64,000 nucleotides of DNA from Brevipalpus yothersi (lineage: Eukaryota; Arthropoda; Arachnida; Trombidiformes; Tenuipalpidae). Below are positions 11,326 to 23,125 of the stretch, one piece after another; the first letter of the stretch is position 1; every line of letters starts with the position of its first letter. The stretch spans positions 85,899 through 149,898 of the forward strand of contig QZCP01000268.1 in assembly GCA_003956705.1 (NCBI GenBank), given 5' to 3'. The notes beneath the pieces are model-generated. The model was not told the DNA's origin. It did no database searches and saw nothing but the letters and a program-made list of their open reading frames with translations. A program made the position numbers and the translations under genes.

Positions 11326-12970
11326 TCAATTGGTTTGTTCATCAATCCGATGTCGCTTTCGTTTACGAAATGGCTTAAGTTTCCATGATTTGAAAAATGT
11401 ATTCACATCAGATGCTGGGACACCTCTTTTGGTTATGGTATCATCATCTGGTTGACCATTGAAATTGCCACAAAGTCCACATGTACGCTTCTTGAAGCGC
11501 ATCGGAATGGCCACCTGAATTCCGTAGTGTCCATCCCACGTAAGTCTCAAGCCTAACCGAAAGATTAAGAGGAAAGAGAAACGATTAACAAATAATCGAG
11601 AATAAATATATACATCCTGTCAAATGGGTGGAAATATTTCATCTAAACTAATAAAAACTTTCAAAGTACAAGCAAGAAAATGAGCAAAATAGAGCAGAAA
11701 GAGAGACAAGAGAGAGAGAGAGCAACGGACTCGAGAAGATGTTCTAGTTAAGCATTCGAATATTTGATGTTCTAACCAGTTCGAATGTGCACCTAAGTCA
11801 ACTTGTGCCTGTAAACACAGTAGGAAAAAAAGTTTGAAGAAATATTTGTTCTAAGAAGCATCGAGAGCGACAACTTAACAAACTTGAGACTACAAATTCC
11901 CGGGCAACATGTGTGCATGTATTTATACTAGTGAATCTAGTCCACTTGATTCAATATGATTTCTTGGGCAATACAACTAGAGAGAGAGAATGTGTATAGG
12001 CCTAGCTAATCCATTAGATAGTTGGAATTTTTTTTCTCAAATTTAGGCAATCTTTGGCAAGACTAAGCTAGTGCTAGAAAGGATTGAGGGGAAAATCTTT
12101 TATTCACACAGACACACACAAGCATACACGCACACTAAGTGATGATCTTTTTGGCCATAGACATTGTCAAGCTGGGCTAGAACTTACCGTTGCTTGCCCT
12201 GAGGGCAATTTTGTTGCCTTGTCTTGCGATACTTATGATTCCACGCTCATTATAGGGTAGATCGACCAATTTTCGGCCAATTTTGACTCCATAGCGTGTT
12301 AATCGAACTTTAATTTTTTTCAATCTAATTGCTATCGCATTGAAACTGGTGGGCATAAGTGATGTATTGTAGCGTAAAAAGTTGGGATCAAAACGATTGA
12401 TAACATGGATGGAAAATTCTTTCGATTTACAATCACGAGTGAGAACATGATTAAATGTACCGTTATAATCGTATTTGAGTCCATCATAATTGATCACCGA
12501 AAATGGTTCACCTTGAACACGACAATAGCCATCAACATTTACACACACCGGACAGTAATGGCCTTTTTTGTGGGCCAATTTTTGGCCCGGAAGACACTTG
12601 TTATTTGTTTTACAACGCTCATAATAGCATTTCACTTTTTTACACACTATCACTTGATTAGAACATCTACACTCAATACATGGATCTTTGAACACAAAAG
12701 ACACTTCCACAGATTCACCTTCGTTGAGACATTTAATTGCAGACCCTATTCAATGAAGAAAGAGAGAGAGAAGGAAAATCCAGAATTATTACTTGAATCT
12801 TATGAAAATGATGTAATTTTCGAAAAGAAGAAAGAGTTGTAACATATCAATTCAAATTTCTCTTCAAACGAACCTTGTATAAGAATCGCTTCGGACTTGG
12901 ATGTTGCACAAACGATGATGATAAAGGAGATGATAACCAGAAAACATTGAAACCTAGAAATGGCTCTACT
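11326..12970 (-). CDS. VWC + VWD domain protein, BMPER/crossveinless-2-like (5' end unresolved)
   Basis: Probably a secreted modulator of BMP signalling, judged from domain order. Minus-strand exons: (unknown start)-12874, 12745-12188, 11552-11326, both junctions phase 1 (Gly codons). Seen in order: hydrophobic signal-like segment (FLVIISFIIIVCAT); a Cys-rich VWC-like module (CLNEGESV, DPCIECRCSN, VCKKVKC, YCPVC); then a VWD domain (YCRVQGEPFSVINYDGLKYD, later RTCGLCGNFNGQPDDD); a basic tail RKRKRHR; stop. BMPER has five VWC modules and a TIL after the VWD; here there is one VWC-like module and nothing after the VWD, so it is much shorter. The canonical GDPH cleavage motif reads GEPF. The frame stays open to ATGs at 13195 and 13222, but these would put the signal segment 70-90 residues in. 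A pyrimidine-rich acceptor-like run at about 12972-13000 suggests an unseen 5' exon instead. Confidence 0.8.
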
Positions 12971-13383
12971 CAACAGAAAAAAAGGATGAGGAAAAAATTT
13001 GATGAGCTCGACAATGATGTGGGAGATGATAGATTTGTAGGATATCAAGGGAAACAAAAATGATGACGATGATGGACGAAATAATTGAGCACTTGCAAAT
13101 CGAAAATATGGATCAAGCCATTTAAAATCGCAAAAAGGTCTATTAAAATTTCTAATCCGATTGCCGCTCAATGGTGCCGACCGGTAAGTGTTCATGATTG
13201 GTAGAGAAAAAAAATTTAACATTGATCACTGATTGTTGGACTGGCAAATGAGTTCTAACAGGCAAGTTCGCGCAAGGCCCTGTTCCGATGGCTTAAACTG
13301 GAAGAGAGAGAGAAAGAGAGTAGAGAGAGCAGAGAGAGAGAGACTTAGGAGGGAGAGAGCCAAAAGTTGAGAAAGAGAGAGAG

Positions 13384-13458
<75 letters not shown>

Positions 13459-14210
13459 ATTTTGAGGAAAGACGATCTCGAAAAGAGACCGAAAACGGAA
13501 AACTGGAATTAGATTCTCACTTTCGAAAATTATGTGTATAATCATTCAGAATGATTAATCGGATGATAGCCACGAATGCAAATGAGTTTTACGAGGCATT
13601 CTTTTCTTCTTCCTCTCTTCTTCGATTATCATCTTGAATTTCAGCGAGTGTCTACGATTCGAAGAAGAAGAAGGAACGTGCTCAGAGTGTGAGGGAGAGG
13701 ATGTTGATGATTGAGTGGAATGAGTAGAATGAGGGGAATATAATTATCGTGCTTATCAGAATGTAGATCGTGTGGCCAGAGGAAAATATTTCTTCTCAAT
13801 TGATCATCCATAGAACATGATCATAATTGTAGCTAGAAGATAGAGGATGGAAGATGCGAGTAAATATGGTGGAATGATCAGTTTCATGAAGGTACAGTAT
13901 ACATGTATTTCCTTCCATCCACGAGTCTAGATCGTATTCATCATCCCAGATAAACAGGGGGAAAGTGAGATGTTCAGTATTCAAATTTCCTCTTATTGCT
14001 ACATCGTTAAGAAATTCCCAAATCAATCCATGGAACAATGTTATGATTATGATGATCGGTAGCCATAGTGACTTACCATCAAGTGAACATAGCAGCATCT
14101 CTGATGTAATAATCAGCATATACTGACCAAGATAAATACATTGTTAACCGGTGAAAAAATCAAAATTTTTTGTATTTTCATTATTTTCTCCTTTTGATTA
14201 AAGTTTTCCA
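12971..14210. other. Region between divergent VWC/VWD and BBS9 genes
   Basis: Should contain the promoters of both genes and the missing 5' exon of the VWC/VWD gene. It includes a GA-rich zone from 13301 to 13454. No other coding sequence was recognised. Confidence 0.55.
13391..13454. repeat. (GA)n microsatellite, about 64 bp
   Basis: Long GA run within a wider purine-rich zone (13301-13470) between two divergent genes. Confidence 0.97.
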
Positions 14211-15913
14211 ATGTCCTTGTTCATATCGCGAGATTGGTGGTCTGTTAATTGTGGAAGTGATGAACATTTTTCAGCCAATTCATTAGAAATCGCTAATATT
14301 GATAACAATCCTGATGGATTTGGTTAGTATGATCATCTTTCTAATAACTTTCATCATTATTCTTCTCTCTCTCTTCCATGATGAATAAAATATATCTCTA
14401 TATGTTTCAGATAAAATGATTACGGCTAGTCTTGAAGGAATTCTTCGAATTTATACAACATGCTCTTCAAGTGATGATACTTTGAGTTTGAAACCATCTC
14501 AGGCCAATGATCTTCTGTTAGAAGTGGATTTAAAGCAACCCATCCTTCAAATATCTTGTGGACACCTTCTGACGGATAGTAAATCTCTCCACTTAGCTGT
14601 ACTTCATCCTCGAAAATTTTCAGTATACTCGATATCAAGTGAGTCAAAAATATTCTCTTTTGCTACTTTTTTCCGTTTCCGGCTTTTAGTTTACCAATTA
14701 TTTCACTTCTTTTGGGGCTCACATCGTAATTATTGTGAACCTTGAGGAAAGTCCTCACTCTTGATTCCAAACAGTCATATTAATCAATTCTTGGCCTCAG
14801 TTAATATAGAGCGGGATCTGAGACTTCGACTGGTCTGATATTTTCTTCAAAACATCTGAAATTAGACGAAAAATAATTTAAAAACGCTAGAGATAAACTT
14901 CTCAAGCCCTCCTATAATACACGTAGGGTTCCAAGTTTTGTGGCAAGAAATTAATCAAAGTATTTTCAAACTTGTTCAGGAGCCAGTTTTTCACCTACTC
15001 TAATTCATATTTTGAAACAACTTTCGAAGAGTTGAAAAATATTTACTCCATTTACTTGATCTCAACAGTTATGTGCTATAGATTCCGCTTAAAATTAAGT
15101 TTGGAGCATACATGATAACAGAATAAATCCAAGCAAATATACCTATATTAATCATAAAAAAGACACCATGGCTTTTCTTCTAAGAACTTAATTCTGAGAA
15201 TGCTAATTTGAAGAATTTCAGGTTGCAGATCTTGAACAATTTAATAATATGGATGATGATTAAAACATTTCACATTCTCTTGTTCCCTTTTCCTCTTTCT
15301 CAAGCAACCCATGGTGTTACTGATCATGGATCTGCCTACAATATATTACTTCTTTATGAACACAGTTTGCCTAAAAGTTCGTATAATTTTGTTCTCGGCC
15401 CATTTGGTCAAATAAAAGGTGAGATTTTTTTTTCATACCTCTTGGATAGAATGAAAAACCAAGTACATTTCTCAATGAAAGTTGTTCTTAATAGTTGTCT
15501 CTTCTCCATGTGTGGAGCCTTTAAGTGACAGTAAATCATTATCGAGCAAAGTAAGCGAGACTATTGAGACTAATCGTTGAGAGAATGCTGGGAGCAAACC
15601 ATATTTCGGCAAGTCTGTCTGCAAATTTTGGCCCTAAAGCGAGTGGTAGGTCCAAGTATTTTTGTCCACAGATTTCCATAACCTGTGAGTTTTTCATTCT
15701 CGCTTGACCAATTCACTGAGGGGCCAATATTTCAGTCTCTCTGATCAGCCATACCGTAAAGGAAAGTTACAATTGTAGTTAAAATAGTTTTCCTTATGAA
15801 TGCTTCCGTTTCCATGTATGATGATGACCAGTTGGCCAGTTTGAAAAGTGAGACCCTCAAATTATCCTTCTATACTTGTAGATGATCATAAATCAATCCA
15901 TGTTTCGAGGTAC

Positions 15914-15976
<63 letters not shown>

Positions 15977-16159
15977 AAATATGTTGCATAGTTTGAAGCT
16001 CAGACAGTGTGTGTAATGTGGACATCGAATGAAAAGTGGATCTCTGGAGCCTTGTACCTGTGTTAAAGGGGATCTTCGGTAGGTCAGAAAGTGAAGTAGA
16101 CAGAGAGTGAGGATTCCTGAGGAGAAGTAAGAAGTGATCTCCTTGTGGCTACCTATGGA

Positions 16160-16217
<58 letters not shown>

Positions 16218-19200
16218 ACTGGACACTGGTCACTCACCAGTCGAGAGTCTTATCTCCTCGCACTCTCTCTCTCTCTTTAAGCTTTCAAGGAGAGAAGATG
16301 GACAATTCATCTCTCGATAATCCTCAATGTACTATGTGAATATTGGAGGCAACAAGAGAAACCACTTTCGGTGGCCCATGATATTCTCTATCTCTCTGTC
16401 TCTCTCTCTCTCTTCCTCTCACCCCAGGGAATCTGAATTCAGGTAGACTCATTCCAATGGGTTAACATGAACAGGATAAATTTAGTAAACGCGGAAAAAA
16501 TCGTTTCAACGTTTATCTTAATAGATATCGTCTAGAGTAGTGGTCATGGTATCATCTCTCTCTCTCTCCCTTGCACTGTCCACTACACCACCGAAATTTT
16601 TGTGTGTAAAAGACGGTCCAGTGGACGGAATGCCGAATGCAAGAATGCATGCTAACACTGTGAATGTGAAAGTTTGTGTGAGAGTTACAGATGCCATCTA
16701 ATCTAAATCCAGTCAAAATTGATTGATCCATAATGAGTAGGCCACATTCTCTGTCGATGAAAAGGCTGCCGAGAGAGGACATTTCATGAGTGAAATTGAT
16801 CTGCAACTATGTGGTTATCTTTTCACTTCCATCTACCGAAATACGAGTATATCTTCTCGCTTACCGACTCAATGGTATGACATTGTACGAACAAAGTCAG
16901 TGGTATTCAGTTTCTTTTGACCACTTGGAGAAGGAAAAAAATCTATTGAAATTGATCACTTTTACTTTCTAATATTGATCAAAAGTCAAAACAAAGGATA
17001 GCAATGAGTTGGGCATTTTAATTGAAAGCGAAAAAAAAAATTATAATCAATTTTTTTTGTCTCTCTCCATTCCACAGAAAAAGATTTCATATGTGTCCAA
17101 TCACTGGATGGTACATTATTCTTTTATGAACAGGAAAGTTTTGCTTTCAGTCGACAATTGCCCGAAGTTCTTTTGCCCGGTCCACTGATTTACTTGACCA
17201 CAAACGATTCATTTGTACTCAGCTCATCTTCATGGTGTATAGAGAGTTACCGTTACCAAGTGCTTGCCATAGCCCGAAGCGAACCAAATCAAAGTGGTCC
17301 TTTGGGCAAAAAATTAAGTGGCATGAATATGGTCGATGGTGGATTAGGAGAATTGGCCAGCTCGATTATAGCTTCTCCGGGCTCAACTTCTTCCACCACA
17401 ATTGGTGATGGTAGAAGAAAATCAATTGATGAACTGTCTGTGGATGGTCAGCCCGGTGGTCGACGAAAATTGACATCAGATTGGTCACTCAGTATTGGTG
17501 AGCCATGTTTAGAACTGAAAACTCATTCACTAGATCGTCGAACTTCACTGATCATTGTACTTGGTGAACGAAATTTGTTTTTGATTCGAGAAAATGGATC
17601 ACTTTTGTGGATGAAAAAATTAAATTTCACTCCACTATGTATGCACACTTATCCATCGGATGCTGGTGAAGGTTTAATGATTTTGTTGGCCAGTGAAATG
17701 AGAACTTTATTGATATTCAATGAACACAGATTGCTGTGGTCATCTCGAATGCCATTTACGGCCATTGCTGTGGCTCGAGCACGATTTCATAATGTTAAAG
17801 GTGCTCTGGTGTATCTATCAGCCGATGGAACACTTTCAGCTGCATACTTGGGCACTAATCCATCAATCAATATAGTTCCTATTAAATCAAGTGAAGCAGA
17901 TTTGATTGATTATGATGAAGCCGAAAAAGAATTAAGTGAATTGCGACGAATAATCAACTCATACAATACTGATGGCAACCCACTAGATCCAAGTGAAGCT
18001 GGTGATAGCCATTTGCAAGATGGTTCTTTGATCACCATACATGTTAGTAATCCAATATTGTCCATGGTTAGAGACAGTGGAATGTCTATCACTGAGCCTC
18101 GAGAGGATGTTGAAGATTTTCTGCCGATAGTTGATTTTACCATTTCATTGAGTACTCATTCCAACACTTTGACCAACGTTCGAATGTGTGTCCAAGGTGG
18201 CAGTCCATTTGTATTTGAGCCATCTTTGATGATATTTCCTTCTCTCATGGCAAATGATGGTGATTCTATTCATTCCAACAATACGGCAACAATTGTATCA
18301 ACTCTCTCTAGTCCTCTGGTTCCAGCAACCCTCAAAGCTGATGTTATTGTGACATATTTTAGTGGAAAAAATGTGCCAAAAGTTATTCGAGATACATTTC
18401 ATCTTCCTCTGTCTCTTGTTTGTCGAACTGTACAGCCGACTCGAGATTTACCGTTACGCTTAACTTTCGATCTGTTGGCCAAAAGTGGATCACCAAGTCC
18501 CCTTGATTTGAGGCAAATTTTACTAGACTTGACCAATAATGAAACGATGACCAGTGGTACTGGTGGTGAAGGCAGTATGAACATTGAAAATGATTATGCT
18601 TCCATTGGTTTTTATGCAGAATCTAGTGTCAATGTATCGATATCAATTCATGGTAAACAGTCATCAAATCAGCAGATTAGAATTCAAAGCAATTCTTTGC
18701 AAGGATTGTCATTCATCACAGTGGAATTGTTGGATAGATTGGCTTTTTTTAAATATTCAATTGAACGAGGTAAAATGGATCGAAGACAGGTTCCGATTAA
18801 AGAATATTTTGCTTTAGTTGATCAAAGATTTGCAACAAGAATCAAAATAATAGAGACAAGAGTAAGATTAGGTCAACTATCAGGCTACTATCGGGCAATA
18901 CAAAAGCGTTTACTCATCAAATTTCGAGATCGAAATTCATCATCACTTTCCAATATGGACATACTGATTGAAGACATTCATTCAAAGGTCAGTAAATTTT
19001 CTTGAATGCTACATTTATCACTTGATATTAACACTGTTCTCTGAGTGAAAACTTTCTGTGGGCTGAGCTTAATGTTTCTCTGTCAATTCTGAAACAGAGA
19101 TTAACTTGCAGATCTTTTTACGCGGCTATTAATCTGTGGGAAAGTTTCTCTAGTTACAGATAGAAGAGAAATTTTAACTATTTTCCTATGTAAAATGATA

Positions 19201-20650
19201 ACTATAATTGATCTTTCCGCTCCCACTTACAGTCTGAGATGAACTTTTAGCAGTGAAGAGTGGAACCAAAATGATGGTTCAATTACCTATACGTCTTAAG
19301 AGTAAGTTTCACCTCGGCTTTTGGCCAAAATAAACTAGTGATTAGGGATGCAAATAGGATACCCTAGATTGATGGGCTCATATATAGCCTCACTTTGAAG
19401 GTAAAATAGTTACTTTTATTGACCAAAAAGGAATAGATTTCATTCAGTCCTAAGAAGAGTTCCGGAAGTATGATAATGAAATAGCTTTTCACCTGCTGGT
19501 CAATTATATGGGCTCAAATGACCCATGAAAATGTTTAAGCCAGAAATGAGATGATTAAAAAGCGCAACTTCACCTGAGAAATGAGAAAAGTGCCCAAAAA
19601 ACATAATTTTTGAAAATTTTCTAGACCTAAGATACTGATCTCGTTAGGCCGAAAAAAAGTTACCAACAAAGTTGGACATCGTTTGATCACTCATGTAGCG
19701 GTCATTCATGCAAGTTTCTCAAGTTGCTCGATATCACCGCATCCACAAATTGTGGCATAATGTTGAGACATGTCAGCACCTTGGCCCCCTCTAATCGATG
19801 GTTCCCAGAAGGTTTCAATCTCAAAGAGTGATTAATTTGTTGAAAGTTGAAAAAGAGAATAATTAGATTTCAGATACCGGCTGGAAGAATACTCATCTGT
19901 TTTGACTTGATTCATTCGTTCTGTTTCGATTTTGGAAGATAGTAGGAAAAGAAAAATCTTCCAACATTACGTTACGATAAATAACTGCTCTCATCTTTTC
20001 AACAGATTCTCAAGTGTACCAATGAATTAGTGTTATTGCAAAAAGATTTTGAAAGATTAACCAACGCACTTTCATCAGCCACAAGCTTATTCCATCGACT
20101 TTTGGAGATTGCCGTTGATCTACCCAAAGATAGTGTCAATCGTATACACAGCCTGTGGTCAGCAACTATATCATCAGATCTAGAGGAGGTAAGTTAAGTG
20201 ATCATCATACATACGGAGAGATACAATGTGATCATGACTTTTTTTGCCTGTACAAACTGATTTTGTTCATTCATAAAATTGATGATACATATACTTTGTC
20301 CCCATTCATGCTTCAAGGGATGGGAAGAGCGTACCGAAGTGTCTTTCATGTCTTTATTCAGCGAAAGCGGTGGTCCAAGAGACAAGATTCCTGGTACAGG
20401 ATTGATCAATAGTCAATTAGAAATGCCATCTGACACAAATCATCTTAAAACTCTCATAAATGCTCTGATTGATCGTGTTTTCAATGAGAGAACATTAAAG
20501 GAACCGGCAAGCAGTGTGGCTGGTACAAGTTCATTTGGTGGTAATGTGGCTTTGAGAGGAAAAAAGTCATTTTCGATGGGCTCATCAGCCGAAATGATTC
20601 AAGAAGAAGAGGAAGAAAGTCAAGAGAAAGAATATGATAAAAACGAATGA
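14211..20650 (+). CDS. BBS9: BBS9 / PTHB1, BBSome subunit
   Basis: Subunit of the BBSome, the coat-like complex that moves membrane proteins in and out of cilia. Six exons: 14211-14322, 14411-14638, 15305-15418, 17078-18987, 20006-20188, 20318-20650 (junction phases 1,1,1,0,0), giving 959 residues; human PTHB1 has 887. Start: MSLFISRDWWSVNCG, typical of the family. The N-terminal beta-propeller (about 1-420) shows EGILRIY, LLLYEHSLPKSS, DGTLFFYEQESFAFSRQLPE, LLPGPLIYL, then LIIVLGERNLFLIRENGSL and SADGTLSAAYLGTNPSI, all close to the human protein. The middle holds the beta-sandwich and platform regions. The C-terminal helical part includes GWEERTEVSF and LEMPSDTNHLKTLINALIDR. A linker (about residues 190-260) is Gly/Ser-rich and divergent. 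The protein ends in an acidic tail. An alternative acceptor at 15221 for exon 3 gives an immediate stop and was rejected. Confidence 0.95.
15914..15976. repeat. Compound (CA)n-(GA)n microsatellite in BBS9 intron 3
   Basis: About 37 bp of CA dinucleotides run directly into about 26 bp of GA. It sits about 190 bp before a long CT tract (16163-16215), which the GA part could pair with. Confidence 0.97.
16163..16215. repeat. (CT)n microsatellite in BBS9 intron 3
   Basis: About 52 bp of CT dinucleotides, opposite in strand sense to the GA tract at 15951-15976. Shorter CT runs follow (16264-16278, 16386-16418, 16554-16569). Confidence 0.97.
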
Positions 20651-20967
20651 GATTTCTATCATCACGTAACAAGTCAGAATACTTCCGATTGCAAAACAGT
20701 TATTGTCATGATCATAGAATAGCTATGCAATAAGCTATGCATCTCGAATTGTTCTACTGTTTCCATCACTAAATTTCTCTTAATCCAAAGAATTTCCAAG
20801 AAAAGTTTTTTCTCACTAAAGAAAAATGATGTTCATCTGGAAAACACTTAAATGATATGGATTAGAGTTTAAATGGAAAAGATAAGTTGGACTGAGATGA
20901 CCAGTAATCTAAGAACGCAAAGAGTCCATTTGAAGGACTTGTGGAAGGATAATACCTAGACTATCAT

Positions 20968-20973
20968 AATAAA
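20968..20973 (+). terminator. Candidate poly(A) signal, BBS9
   Basis: AATAAA 318 bp after the BBS9 stop codon. Confidence 0.4.
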
Positions 20974-21268
20974 GTGTTAATTCTTAGTGATTTGAGTGCA
21001 CTAAAATTCACTCAACCCATATGCTTGCTGGGATTTTTGTGTGGAAGAAAAGCTTTGAGATTAATAAATCTACAGTACTACTGACTCCTTAGAACTTCTC
21101 GGCAAGAAGCTCAAGTTCGATACTAGATTTTCAAGTTTCAAAGCTCAGGTAGCTCAGTGTTGAGAGATACAGAGCGCTATCTATTCGTGTTGAAACAAAT
21201 CTTGAGAAAAGTTTTCTTTTTCCACCAATAAAACAGAAGAATGTTCCATTAATGTTACAGGTAACAGT

Positions 21269-21274
21269 TTTATT
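21269..21274 (-). terminator. Candidate poly(A) signal, DAP1
   Basis: TTTATT on the plus strand, i.e. AATAAA on the minus strand, 74 bp after the DAP1 stop codon. Confidence 0.5.
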
Positions 21275-21347
21275 TCAAGATCAACTCAGGTCTGGTTATT
21301 ATTCCAAAAATTACCGAGAGAGGCACAAAGGGCGATAGCAAAATAGC

Positions 21348-23125
21348 TCATTTTCGAGGTTGCTGAATAATATGTTGCTTTGCATGGGTAGGTCTGTAGT
21401 CATGGGATGGAGCTGGCTTCTCATGGAATGCTTTAACTGCCTCGGGAGGAAAATCAGCGTCACCCTGGAAGTGAGATTAAAATAATGATAATGATATCAG
21501 ATTGAAAATTTTTATCAACACAAATACTGCTTTAAAATGATGATCAATAAACACACAAACCTTGGCAATGGCACCCGAGATTACAAGATTTTGAGTTTTC
21601 GGAGGACTTGAAGGCGCTACAGCTTCCGATTCATCACCTTCCTCTGCTGGTTTTGGTACTTCTTTTTCCGGCTCTTTAGCTGTCTTATGTTGAGTGATTC
21701 TCATTCCACCAACTTTGACTGGAATAAAAAAAAATCATAAAATTAGTAGAAAGCAGATAACAGATAATAGATTGCATCTGAAAAAAATCACAAAATCCTT
21801 TCTATAAATTCAGAATTTCTGAAGCGCTACTTTGTAAGAGAGCCCTAGAAAATGGACTCAATTAGAAACAATTAAACTAAACATCTTATCGTGAGAATTA
21901 GAAAATGGAACAACCTTTACCATGAGTTGGTTCTTACAGTAGCAAAGTTTAATGACTGAGGTAAATTCATTCCTGAAGTGGAGCTCAATTATCGAGTGTA
22001 AATTCCTCCATAAAGAAGGGACAATTTCCAGTCATATTACCTGACTGTAAAATAAATTCAACAAGCTAGAGAACGATGATAATAATTGCGCTGTATCATC
22101 AAAAATTTTGTCTGCTCAATGCCATTGGAGAGTTGATGATGCTGGTGAATGATTTACTATCTAACTAACTGCACATGTTGAAACAAGCTGTGAGTATTAC
22201 TTAACGGGATACATATTACATAAAATGATACAGTGACATCCCATAGAGATCCTCGATAATAATGGATAATGGCTTGAGAACCTTCTGCACCTGATTGCAA
22301 ACGAGCAAAAAAGAAGCAAAAAATTCATCAGGGAATAAATTTCATCAATTCCACTACAAACGATCCTGGAAAGATACATCTTGAATGGAAATTCTAATGG
22401 ATTATTCATACAATGGTTGAATTCATGAGAAAAGCAAAAGAACAGAATAAAGATTGGAAGAGAACGAAGAGAATATTGAAACTTTTTCATGAAAATTACT
22501 CTTTTAACCTGAGAAAGTACAAAATTTTCCAATATTCAATCGAAAAAAGCTAATAATTTTTTTCAATCACGACATATGTAAACAATTTTTCCTTCTGGAC
22601 CACGAGTAATGTAAACAAGAATCGTTAAAAATCAATTCGTTATCCAAATTAACACGTGCTAAACAGTTTTAATTCTCAAAATGGACATTTAGTTGGAACA
22701 ATCAATACGTTGAAAAGAATATTTATCTCAAAAATCGATCTAACGAAAACCAGAACAACAATCAACTGAATTACTAAACGAATCCATGGAAAGTTCATGG
22801 GAAAATCTTCTCCAGTGTTCGTTTATCGAAAATTAATGGTAACAAAATGATAAGAGAATGATCACATGCTTCAATATTGTTGTGCCTTTCAACATCAACT
22901 CATCGAACTTGATTGACGAAAATTGTCGTTCAACACATCCACTCGAATGTGTTGACTAACTACTCAAAAAATCGAGAGCATTAAAAAGTGAACAAAAATG
23001 TCCAATAAACAGGTAAACATGTTTGTGAATGATAAAAAATGTCCAACATATCAACATCAACAATGTAGCTTACCAGCAGGCGGATGTCCAGCTTTCAGTT
23101 CACAATGTTCTTCAGGAGAAGACAT
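21348..23125 (-). CDS. DAP1: Death-associated protein 1 (DAP1)
   Basis: Small conserved cytosolic protein; in mammals it is an mTOR substrate that restrains autophagy and was first found as a mediator of interferon-gamma-induced cell death. Three exons on the minus strand: 23125-23074, 21718-21561, 21464-21348 (phases 1 and 0), giving 108 residues (human 102). Exon 1 encodes MSSPEEHCELKAGHPPA and the split Val; human DAP1 starts MSSPPEGKLETKAGHPPAV. Exon 2 begins KVGGMRITQH, has an acidic Glu/Pro-rich middle and ends PPKTQNLVISGAIAK (human PPKPTVFISGVIAR). Exon 3 reads GDADFPPEAVKAFHEKPAPS and ends QHIIQQPRK, matching the human QHIQQPRK end. The 17-codon first exon is too short to show as a frame of its own and was found by phase and homology. 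It is head-to-head with SETD1 (1.7 kb apart). Confidence 0.94.

Larger units (their letters stand above)
20651..21347. other. 3' ends of convergent BBS9 and DAP1 genes
   Basis: 697 bp holding the two 3'UTRs. Candidate poly(A) signals: AATAAA at 20968-20973 for BBS9 and, on the minus strand, AATAAA at 21274-21269 for DAP1. The two transcripts end within about 300 bp of one another. Confidence 0.6.

Noticed and set aside
15222..15260. Alternative start of BBS9 exon 3 at an AG near 15221
   Set aside because: It leads to an early stop; the acceptor at 15303-15304 continues the BBS9 alignment.
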